Origin: Lunularia cruciata
Taxonomy: Eukaryota > Streptophyta > Marchantiopsida > Lunulariales > Lunulariaceae
Length of the DNA: 64,000 nucleotides
NCBI GenBank assembly: GCA_948567375.1
Contig: OX419757.1
Location: 12,524,001-12,588,000, forward strand
Direction of reading: 5' to 3'
Made by a program: the position numbers and the translations under genes. Below are positions 46,104 to 55,479 of this stretch, piece after piece. The notes under the pieces are model-generated. The model searched no databases. It was not told where the DNA came from and was given only the letters and a program-made list of their open reading frames with translations. The stretch's first letter is position 1. Every line of letters begins with the position of its first letter.

Positions 46104-49100
46104 TTATTCACCTGGGAAGTAGAAGGCTCGATCTTGAAGAGCTACGGTTTGCGCTGGCCCACTCAACTTCAACGTTGACTTGATCTTCGTGAAAATTTCG
46201 TGCTTGCTATGAACTCCGCAGTTCTTCAAAGCAGCAATACTCCCAGGATCCTCCAAGTCTTCTAGATGACAGAACTTAACTCTGTCATTGTATCTTTTAT
46301 CAAGCATAGCACTTGCACACCTTGTTTTACAGTCGTGAATATATTCCTCTGTGAAAATCTCCCGTATCGCAGCTTCATCTACGTCGCTCCTGACTAGTAC
46401 GATGCACAAATCGAAACTTTTAACGAAGGTGGATTGTTTCTCCTTTTTATAAACTGATTGCCTAGCTCCCGGTAACTCTGAATGAGGAAAATGAACAACA
46501 AACAGCTTGGTGCTTCCATCCTCCACGAAGAAGACATTCTTGTTATGGTGGACCACCGCTGATTCCTCAACTCCGAACACTTGCTGCAGAAGATCCTCTG
46601 GCAGCTTTTCGGGTGCGACAACTGCAACCATCTGCACCTTCTCTATGGCCCGTTGAACCAACCGAAGCCCAAAGAGCATTCGCAGCCATCGTAGGATATC
46701 CTTGGAGGTGCTCTCGGCAAATACGCTGTCTGCAAGGGAAAGACTCGACTCGAAGGAAGTTGAACCTTCGCCACCCGCCATGAGTTCAGCTCCCAACCCA
46801 GGCGGCATGTAGTTTATGACCTTCTCCTCCAGAGTCTCATAAGTTTCTTGTCGGGCGTCTTGATTGGATTTTAACAGGCCTGAGATCATGATTCATCCCG
46901 ATCACTCTCTTAAATTAGTTGTCAGAATTCAATTATAGCAACGCAATTAGGAAGTATGGCTCACCTAGCTATTAAGATTCTGATCATAATACTAATGACG
47001 GACGATATTTGACAGTAATTCTTAAATGTTGATTCTGGACAAAAAGAGAACATTTTGGTACCTGAAAACATAGAATTAGACTTTATTTTCTCCTCAGGGT
47101 ACACAGCTGGTTCTCGACAGAATGATGCCAGAAAATCAATGACGCGGTAATATCCCGCAATAGTTTTCTGCAGCTGCTTAAGTTGGTTTCTTTTACGGAT
47201 CTTGATTGAAGCCTCGCAGAGTAGTTTGTCAACTGGTATGAAGAACTCAGTGAGCAGTTGCTTCTGTTTTTCATGCAAGGGTCTATCGATATCGCAGAGC
47301 AGTATCCGTTCCAAGGCCAGTGAAATCCCAACTGGAAGCCCATACTTCACACCTAGCAGAATTGAGTCATATATCTTTTTGGTCGTGAGGTTAGAATTTG
47401 GAAACGCGTCCGTGATGACCAGCAACTTCTCCATGGCCTTCCTTAAGGAGCTCAAAAGAGGTGAATATGGCTCAAGAAGGAAGCTGTTTGGAGCCAGCAT
47501 GACGTTACACTCCGCTGACTTCCCGAAGCTTGTCCTGACAGACAAGTTCAGACCTACATCCACCGATTTCCTTCCACGATCAAGTGAGAGCTTCCTCAGA
47601 GCAAGGTCCTTCACGTCCTCCGGCAGCTCCAACTGTATCTTAAGACAGTACTCCTCGATGTCACTCCCATCTTCCCGAAGTACCTTCTCAGCTTTGAGAT
47701 TCTTGTCTCCAAAGACGAAATGGTCACAGAGCTCAAGAGAAAATAAGCTACTTGGCTTTTCCGTCTTCAGACACCAGCCTCCTCGCATGACTAAGCCCAT
47801 ATTTTTACCGATGACACGAATTTCAGCAGAGTCTGACCCTTGTAGTACAAGTTGTGCGCTTTTGATCACTGGTTCCATATGACTACCTTGAACAACAGTG
47901 ATACTGGATTTGGAAACTTTAGGGCTGTCCGCTCTTGGGCAGAGGTGTTTCATGTATCTACCCATGTAGTGCGCCTGCGTATCAGTTGGAGTTTGCAACA
48001 GATTCAGTTGAAAAGGTCTGCACCTCCCTTTTCAGATTTCTCAATTCTTAATTTTAATTTTACCTGGAACCTGAGCAGAAAAGAATGGTAAGGGAAAAAT
48101 CTACACACTTCCCCACGGCATGACCAGTTGTCTCAAAATCACAATATAAGTAATAAATTCGAACTGCAGAAATTGACATTCCCGGGGATCCGATCTAATT
48201 CGTTTGCATGAGCCTGATCCAGAAGATATATGGAGATTGGTTTGGATGTTAGTACCTCCAGGCTAGCGTTACTGCTGCTCAGGGCCAACTTGTCACCGAT
48301 CCGGATTAGGTCCTCAGCTGACAAGGGGTGTGACGCAAAATCATCATTCTCATTCACTGAAGGAGCCTTCTCCACAACTCGTAAATATTGGCCGATGGGA
48401 GCATAAAGCACAGGTTTCTCTGAAGCCGCTGACTTGAAATCCATGATTGTTCGATACAAGTTTCCAGTTTTATCCACAAAAGCAGGAGCTGCTTTGTGCA
48501 GACCACCATGAAAACAATTCCATTTTTCATGAGTGCTAATGGTATGGAGCTCATCAGCTTCATCCAGAGCGGTAATGCTCCCCATCTCTGCCAGAGTTGA
48601 TGTAAGCCTAGACATCTGCAGTCAGAAAATGGAGATCCTAAATAACTCTCGAGAAATGGTTTGAGTCAAGAATGTTTATAAAATCCGTTCTTACGTGCAC
48701 AGGTAAAATCAAACAAGCTTACTTATTTGGATAAGATCATCAGTGACGCATGCCAAAAGTAGTTGGATGAGTTCATGCAGCTAGCGATAAGTTTGTTGGC
48801 GTTCCAAAACATTCATCTGGCAATGTCGACACATCATCACGTCATGATTACTTACCATCGCAGTTACTTCCTTATTTGGTGTATTTGTAGTCGTTGGGAG
48901 ATTATTTAGCAGGAAAGGCACAGGATCACCCCCGTGCACAAAAGTGAAGAGCACACGACTGACAGGAAAGCTACGATTGAAAAATTCGGCAGCTTCTTGA
49001 TCTGCGATTTGTGGAGCTCCAAAACCAATGGACAAGTATCTGCTAGTTGGCACATGTTCCGGATCCAGTCTACTCATAAACAGAGCAATCAGAGCAAGAT

Positions 49101-49677
49101 GAGAAATCGCTCCCCCTAAACTGTGACCGCAGAATACCAATCGCCCAATTTTCTTCCCTCCTGTGATCTCTTTGGAATTTACGTAAGCATACAAATCATT
49201 GACATCTGGGAGATAGTTGACCAATCGCTTGGTGAAGCCGTTATGAAACCTGCCCCTTACTGCTCCCTCAAACGCTTCACCGAACCCCGCCATCTTGGTC
49301 TGTGAAACATCTGCGTCATCGATAATGTCCACCCAGCCGGCAGTTCCCCTGAAAGCTACGTACACCTCAACTTCATTTGGATCGTCGGCCTCAGCAGTGG
49401 CGACCAAAAACCTCTGAGATTTGAGTTGATCCTCAGGTACGATTCCCATCTCCTTCTTGACTGCTCGAATCAAGTTAATTCTTGAGCTGGATGACCCTTT
49501 CGCATAATTAGGTGTTACGACAACATTCTTGAACTTCAAGTACTCGAAGCCACAAAATGCTTTCGAGGCATCTACTGAGTAACTTGCTTTTGCGCAGAGT
49601 GCCGCTCTGCTAACAACTCTTGGCTCCAGCATGAACGAGCCCTTCTTGGGTAGTTCATCTGTTGCCATGCTCGCCAT
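46104..49677 (-). CDS. Class 3 (fungal-type) lipase protein, four exons, long C-terminal region
   Basis: Probably an acyl hydrolase or an EDS1/PAD4-like signalling lipase. Exon 1, 49677-48856, encodes residues 1-274: 'VAFRGTAGWVDIIDD' (107-121, oxyanion block), 'GHSLGG' (184-189, nucleophile Ser186), 'FGAP' (219-222) and 'FVHGGDPVPF' (candidate Asp251). Its donor is ATG/GTAAGT. Exon 2 starts at 48615 after CTGCAG, phase 0, and carries 'YAPIGQYLRVVEK' (compare 'F-x-P-x-G-x-Y' of EDS1-type lipases) and a candidate catalytic His in 'FASHPLS'. Exon 3, about 48017-47072, and exon 4, 46879-46104, join in phase (S|G-L-L-K). The exon 2/3 border is unresolved. The total is about 1,000 residues, much longer than a plain lipase. 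The exon 3-4 region has no domain I can name. The triad looks complete, so catalysis is plausible. Confidence 0.87.
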
Positions 49678-49679
49678 TT

Positions 49680-51540
49680 CGTCAGCTCCAGGGCAATCTG
49701 TTCAGCGACCTGTTTCAACTATCACTTTCATCAATTTCAGCCTCTCATAGCAAACGGATAGTGGCTCACACTATCTTGAAATAGGAATTCAAAGTTCACA
49801 GATGACAGTATTCTACGAATAACCAGCAAGCGATCAAAATTCAAATTGTTGAACCTTGCTTGTTAGAGGTACTCAGTCTGAACACATTTATCTTCTGATC
49901 TAGTTTCACCGTAAACATACCTCCAGCACATATGCAAATCTGAGGCGTAGGCCGAGTCAAAATAGTACTCTGAGGGTCTGGTGTTTACCTTCGGGAGAAC
50001 TTCCTTATGAGTTGTTGACTCCTGACATCTATGAGAAAACAGACATTGATCATTGATGACAGGAACAGTGAGCTACAGACACAACACTGCATTCTCCACG
50101 AAATTAAGGCTCAAAAACATTATTGTCCATTTAATCCGCGCGTTTCTTCCACTGTCTGTTCCTGCATCCAAAGTTTCGCGAGTGAAAAGAATATATGTGA
50201 TTTATGTTCCTTCAATTTGAGCAGGATTATTTCTTGTTCTTTATGTTCAAGTTACTTTGCAGATCTTGTCGCGGATGCCGACGTATTCACAACCGCTCTC
50301 TGCAAGTTAGACCTGCCTTATGTTCTACACGCTAGTACTTTATCCCCATGGTCAGTAATAAACCCCAATAAGCTATGGAATTACCGAAGAGTCGAATTCC
50401 ACTAAAGCGGTGAACGGAAGACAAAATATCTACAAACAGTGCAGAGACGAGAACGATAATCAACTGAAAGACTCGTCAAGGCATTAAACAGGTATAACTT
50501 ATAAGCCGTTGACATGGTTAAGCGTTCTAGAAGAGCATTGACTGAATAGTTACAGTACCCTGGTCGAATATATGACATTTTGTCGTGCCCTAACATAGCA
50601 GTTAAAATAGGAACTGCACATGGCAATCATCCTACAGTTCCAGTTACGAACTCCACTCCATTCTGTTATAATCTAAGCCAGCAACTTCTTTAATCAGTTC
50701 AAATATTTCGATGTGAAATTCTGAATCGATAATTTTATAAGATTCTCAACTGTTACATGCATTTTCATGGTTGTACACACCAAAAGAACAAGAGACGAAG
50801 TAGGAATCAACCCTTTACCTCACTGCAAGATTCTTTCACGTTCAACAGCTTTAATATAAGATAGATGTTGCGATTACATGTACAATGGTAACGTTGTTTT
50901 CACTGACCTGCCTCAAATTTTCACTGGACCTAGTTTTTGTTTCAGAGTCCTCACTTCTAGACATGTCCAACTTGTTATTCTGTTTATTTTAGTTTCTTCA
51001 AGATCGGGTAATTTCATATTCTGCTTATAGAATCCTGGGGACATGTGTGTACGTAGTCCGACTCCTAGGTAGGTTATCATCGACAAGCATCAGTTGCTAC
51101 GATGGATTTCAAAGGTGTTCTTGTGACTACTCGGGAGCCACTTGATTTTCCGCAGATTGTTGGTAGACCTGTCCACAAGAGATCTTCATATACAGTAGCC
51201 ATTATGGTTCTGTTCTGTCCAGTAAAACAATTCGCCGGACATGTCCCTCTATGCACGAAGTGTAGAGAATTTCATGGTAAAAGGGTATCTACGACAAATC
51301 ACAATGTCTAAACGTAAGCTTGCTACTGTACAGACATACGACATTCAATCATTCAGACAAATCCAACCGTTAGCCTAGAGCTTGTGGTGCATTACTATTA
51401 CATGGTACGTCTTTGCAGTGCTCTAAGGCTGTGCATTCCTCTTAGTATGTGACCCTCATCTGCTTAATAACGGCTCCGATCAACAAATCTATAACGGGGG
51501 AGGTCACGACCATAGCTAAAATTCCTCCGAAACTCTTCGA
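49680..51540. other. Upstream region of the lipase gene
   Basis: No second gene is recognised. A plus-strand ATG frame at 50031-50405 (124 codons, Cys- and Ser-rich) has no homologous motif and I do not call it. The promoter of the lipase gene should lie near 49700-50000, but I see no clear TATA box. Confidence 0.4.
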
Positions 51541-51550
51541 AACTGCAAAG

Positions 51551-51578
51551 CATGTGAGGTGTAACAACACCTCACATG
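51551..51578. repeat. Perfect 12-bp hairpin
   Basis: CATGTGAGGTGT (51551-51562) and its exact reverse complement (51567-51578) flank the loop AACA. There is no poly-T run after it and no nearby gene end, so it is a structural oddity and not a terminator call. Confidence 0.9.
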
Positions 51579-51799
51579 GTACAACAATAACAAATTTTAC
51601 GATTGTTAGTCTGGTTCCAATGTTACAGTACTGTTCGACGCATTCGACGCATCAACGATCGCGAGATGCGTTACGACGTGCATTGAATTTCCCAAATGGC
51701 CGACCAGACGCTCCCCCATGCGGACTTGTCGGCTCCAGATTCGATACCGTTTCTAGAATGTGATATTATGTGGTAGCCCTGGTTCGTAAGAATGCTCTT

Positions 51800-51975
51800 A
51801 AGAGAATGGCAACCGCCAAGGATAACAAGAAGGATGAGAAGACCCATCAAGCCGTACAAGGATAATAGACTAGTGGGAGAATGGGGCTAAGCCGCTAACC
51901 CCCAATAATATCGGCATGAGAAATCTGTCGTAGGAAATTTGTCCTGCATCTAAGATACCTGATTTAACTGAGTTA
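51800..51975 (-). repeat. Truncated 3' end of the non-LTR retrotransposon
   Basis: Read on the minus strand it matches the 36.0-kb element tail over about 170 nt, including the upstream 'TATCTTAGATGCA' and 'GATTTCTCAT' words, a duplicated palindrome region (GGGGGTTAGCGGCTTAGCCCC), and CTTGTACGGCTTGATGGGTC. The coding part is absent, so this looks like a 5'-truncated insertion. It lies just upstream of the tRNA-Arg gene. Confidence 0.75.
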
Positions 51976-52053
51976 AGCAAATCAAGCAAAGGCTATCCTG
52001 TTAAATGTTGAGATAATGTATAATAAACTCTTGTTGACATGTTTTCTCATACA

Positions 52054-52127
52054 GGTCGCGTAGCGCAGTGGATTAGCGCGTCAGACTTCGGATCTGAAGG
52101 TCGGGGGTTCGAATCCCCTCGTGATCG
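52054..52127 (+). tRNA. tRNA-Arg (anticodon UCG)
   Basis: The 74-nt cloverleaf folds fully: acceptor GGTCGCG with CGTGATC (two G-U pairs), D stem GCGC/GCGC, anticodon stem TCAGA/TCTGA with loop CTTCGGA giving anticodon TCG at 52088-52090, T stem GGGGG/CCCCT with loop TTCGAAT, and discriminator G at 52127. It decodes CGA arginine codons. The internal promoters are the A box TAGCGCAGTGG and the B box GGTTCGAATCC. A TTTT run at 52132-52135, four nucleotides downstream, is the expected RNA polymerase III terminator. There is no intron, and CCA is not encoded, as normal for a nuclear tRNA. It looks intact. Confidence 0.97.
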
Positions 52128-52584
52128 AGTCTTTTGTGTTGCCCGGAAATGTCTCTACTCAAATCCGAGCGCTTTAATCAATCAGCCAGCAAAAGCATCG
52201 AGCTCGGGTTACTGGGAAGAGGTATCTATTGTTTGGAAGTGAATCACCTCGTCAAATGGAGTTTCGTTTACGTAGGTTGTACTACCTGTTCAGATTTCTA
52301 TCGAGATGGGGCACGAGGCACATACCTGTAATAGTCGCTGTTTGTGTATTTCAAGTGTTTCTAGTTAAAGACCCTGTTGCACGTGAAGGTTCACAAAATG
52401 ATGTGTGAAGGTACCCGGTACTACACACCGTCTTATTCTTCTGAGCTGAGATTGAGCCTGTGTAAACACACGCAGCACCTTTGAAGGTAAGGTATTGTGT
52501 CATGCGTAAAATCTTATATTGGATGATCCGCTGTCTTGAAAGACGAAAATGGGAAGATCGACCCGAAAGAAGGACGACCGCGTA

Positions 52585-52920
52585 GAAAAAAAGAAGGATG
52601 GGAAGACCCATCAAGCCGTACAAGGGAGAGATGAAAAAGGTAACATGTGGCTAAGCCCCAATAGAATCTAAATGAGAGATCTACCCGAAAGCGAAAACTG
52701 ACTATGATTGGGTCCATCTTAGGTGCTCTAGAACCGTGTCCTAGACGTAGATTGTTCTCTGAAGACGCTAGAAGAAATTCCCAAGCTTTTCATATATAAG
52801 TTTTCAAAGGTCCTCGATATCAGAAATGCGAAAAGGTCACAATAAATCGTGCTGTGGTTCAAGCCCATAAATTTTAGCATGAGTGATTACCCCACCGTAA
52901 CCATCGAGCTACAAAAGTCA
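52585..52920 (-). mobile_element. Candidate SINE: tRNA-like head plus LINE tail
   Basis: Read on the minus strand, an A-box-like TAGCTCGATGG (52911-52901) and a degenerate B box GGGCTTGAACC (52866-52856) lie 45 nt apart start to start, matching the spacing in tRNA genes. About 170-270 nt further, the tail 52682-52590 matches the 36.0-kb non-LTR retrotransposon tail (palindrome form GTGGCTAAGCCCC on the plus strand at 52647-52659, then CTTGTACGGCTTGATGGGTC). A tRNA-derived head with a LINE-derived tail is the definition of a SINE mobilised by that LINE. Only one full copy is in the window, so the unit's limits are not proven. Confidence 0.5.
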
Positions 52921-53079
52921 ACTTGTAAGGTGTACCTAGGGTTGGTACACAGAGCGGTCGGTCCTCCACCCATGTGTTCAACAGCCACACGCAATAACCG
53001 TCTGACCTGTCCCTGCTCAACAATTATCTACTATACAAGTCTGTCACGACAGATATGGTCCTTCTTTCACCCACTTTCG

Positions 53080-53274
53080 AAAGCATCGGTGGTAGGTTCT
53101 GGCCATCTGCTGAGGATGTTCCTCATGGAATTGTCAAATTTCTGAAAGCATCGGTGGTAGGTTCTGGCCATCTGCTGAGGATGTTCCTCATGGAATCGTC
53201 AAATTTCTGAGAGCATCGGTGGTAGGTTCTGGCCATCTGCTGAGGATGTTCCTCAAGACATTGTCAAATTTCTG
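53080..53274. repeat. 65-bp tandem repeat, three copies
   Basis: Units start at 53080, 53145 and 53210 (AAAGCATCGGTGGTAGGTTC) with only a few substitutions. 65 is not a multiple of three, so the repeat is not a coding repeat. It sits in an otherwise gene-free stretch. Confidence 0.95.
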
Positions 53275-53279
53275 TATGA

Positions 53280-54820
53280 TTTATGATTCCATGAACAAAC
53301 TAAATGTCGAAGAACTGAATGTCAACGAGTTGCTATGTAGGAGATGTTTCTCCTCGTATGATTTATATCCATGATGCGCGTTGAACTCGAAAAATTAAAT
53401 CTCAAGAACCGTAGCAGTATCAAAGCTCTTAGGTAGTTGCTTGTTTATAACAGACTCACAGTCCTTGCTCCAAGAAATGCTTGCGGATTTGAGCTGTAGT
53501 CCATTTCGTATGCATTCACGTGCATTTCGCGAAAGAGCCACAGGCTATATAAACACCACTGGCAATGTGCTAATTAATCACGTGCGATTGTTTTGAATGC
53601 ATTCAATTACATGCTACAGTGTATCGCGTCCAGTATACAAGCTCAGAAATCAAACTTTTTGAACTGTGTTCTCACAACTCCACAAATGAACACACAACTT
53701 CACGCTAGAGAGAGATATAATCGAAAGGAGCGTCTTAGACAGAATCAGGCACTTCTGTAAATGGCTTCGGACCCCACGTACCACCACTACTCCCAATATT
53801 GTTGTATTGCAGAATATTGAAGTCCACGATTCAATGAATATTATATTACAGTAACATTTAGTTATTACGCAATATCCGATGAATCATGGAAGAGTTAGGA
53901 ATCTGTGAGTCATCGGTCCTAACATGTATTTAGAAACTGAAAAACTGTACCAAAAGTGTTCATGAATCAGTGAAAGACATAACTCTACAGAACTACACGA
54001 ACATCGATTCTGTGTGAGAATGGTGGCAGTCGTATAATACACACATGCTCGTATAATGCTCATTGGTTTGAACTCGCTTTATAGTGTGCTCTGCATCTTG
54101 AATATGAACCCAGATACTGAAATTCTGTCTGGAGTTTCAGACGGCCTTCATGATCGTAGAAGACCCCGATGTGGTGAGCAGTAATCAGAAGAACTTTCCA
54201 GCCTGCTTGACTCATCTTGCAACTCAACTCAATGCTCACACGGGATGTGCGGAAGCACTTCCGATGCCTTCAAATGACCTGCAGCTTGAAGCCTACTATA
54301 CTCAATACACGAGTCCTCATCAACCAACGTTTCCACAGGACGTGCAGATCTATAATTCCTTTTCACTGAAGTTGTAGGCCTGATATGAACTGAACCTGCA
54401 GCAACTCAGTTGTTCCACAGACGTGCAGAAGGTTCGTCGACTTGTTTCACTTGAGTCATCGAGGTTCCTTCACGAGCATGAAAGATGAATACAAGCTATC
54501 TAGTTCTGACGCTTAATCTAGGAAGAATTCCTTCACAATTGAAACCCCGAACTACTGACGGTTTGAACTCGCCACTCCCGGCGAGCTGTGCATATAATAT
54601 ATGACGGGTATATATACGGATCACCAATCGTATACTAAACCGGCCTTGAGCCGGTGCGTGCGTCCAACGAGCTGTTATCATTGATTTTAGTCTTAAGTTG
54701 AACTGCGGTAGTCAACAAGAATACGACAAATATACGGGAATGTAGATCTTAGACTAACTTCCCTCTTCGAGAGGCACTACACCGAAGGGCGACCATGTAG
54801 AAATTCATGAGTGTCGTTAC
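53280..54820. other. Intergenic, 3' of the PYL gene
   Basis: No gene recognised. Small frames (for example 54150-54377 plus, 75 codons) have no supporting motif. This stretch should contain the 3' UTR and polyadenylation site of the PYL gene. Confidence 0.4.
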
Positions 54821-54827
54821 TTACGCC

Positions 54828-55472
54828 TCACTCGGAGATTCCTTGGCCTGTTAACTGGTCTTCTTTTGATCTTTGCAGTCTTTCCCGGTGCTGCTTCTGA
54901 CATATATCACCAAGAGAATTTAAGTTACATTTTGCGATGGTGTCGACAAATACTAAGGTCTCATCCGCAGTGTTCCCCTCTGGAATATCCACGACATAGG
55001 ACTCCGTGACCAAAGTTCCAGGCATCCCGTTGACCAAGCGTTCAGTAAGCGACGTTATAGACCAGTAATTTTCCAGTCTGTGAGCACCTCCAAGTATTCT
55101 GAAGCTGCTAACGTGATTTTCTTCGTCTAGCATCTCCAACCGCTCTATGCTGTGTTCTCCTGGAAGTCCGGAAATCACTTTCACTCGTCGGATGCTTCCA
55201 GGTTCGCCCTTCCCCTGAATCATAACAGCACTGTGTAGGAATCGTTTAAACGTCTGCGGACTATCAAACCGCCTCAAGACCTGCCAAACTGCATCAACTG
55301 GCGTTTCGATTTCTTTGAAGATTACATTTCGACACTGATTCTCCTGAATCGGCTGTTGATGGAACATTTGGAGCCTCTCTCGTTCTCTCGCAGTCAGATT
55401 TGCAGCATTGGACAGTGGCTCATTGAAGTCCTTGGAAGGTCTGATGACCATACTGTCTTTTCTCTCCACCAT
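54828..55472 (-). CDS. PYR/PYL/RCAR-type abscisic acid receptor
   Basis: PYL proteins bind abscisic acid in a START-like (Bet v 1) pocket and then inhibit clade A PP2C phosphatases. The 214-residue ORF shows the hallmark order: 'RRFDSPQTFKRF' with the ABA-carboxylate lysine (K76, PYR1 K59 equivalent), gate loop 'SGLPG' (101-105, usually SGLPA), 'ERLEMLDEE' (E110), latch 'GGAHRL' (128-133, usually GGEHRL), 'NYWS', 'ESYVVDIPEGN' (E157) and 'KCNLNSL' (N183). The gate Ala-to-Gly and latch Glu-to-Ala changes are unusual. The gate Pro and latch His-Arg are kept, so ligand closure is plausible. No intron interrupts it. ATG at 55472 is the first ATG in frame, but the frame stays open upstream without one, so a 5' exon cannot be excluded. 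The N-terminus is longer than in Arabidopsis PYR1 (191 residues). Confidence 0.92.
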   Translation of the reverse strand: MVERKDSMVIRPSKDFNEPLSNAANLTARERERLQMFHQQPIQENQCRNVIFKEIETPVDAVWQVLRRFDSPQTFKRFLHSAVMIQGKGEPGSIRRVKVISGLPGEHSIERLEMLDEENHVSSFRILGGAHRLENYWSITSLTERLVNGMPGTLVTESYVVDIPEGNTADETLVFVDTIAKCNLNSLGDICQKQHRERLQRSKEDQLTGQGISE

Positions 55473-55479
55473 TTCTGCC

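Noticed and set aside
50031-50405. 124-codon plus-strand ATG frame upstream of the lipase gene
   Set aside because: No domain, no splice context, Cys/Ser-rich composition typical of chance frames, and no repeat partner.
51551-51578. Hairpin as a transcription terminator
   Set aside because: Rho-independent terminators are bacterial; there is no T-run and no gene ends here.
52039-52242. Protein frame running through the tRNA-Arg gene
   Set aside because: It is a shadow of the tRNA sequence; the cloverleaf, A and B boxes and T-run explain the region.
53080-53274. CRISPR-like array (three spaced repeats)
   Set aside because: The units are contiguous 65-bp tandem repeats without unique spacers, and the genome is that of a plant.
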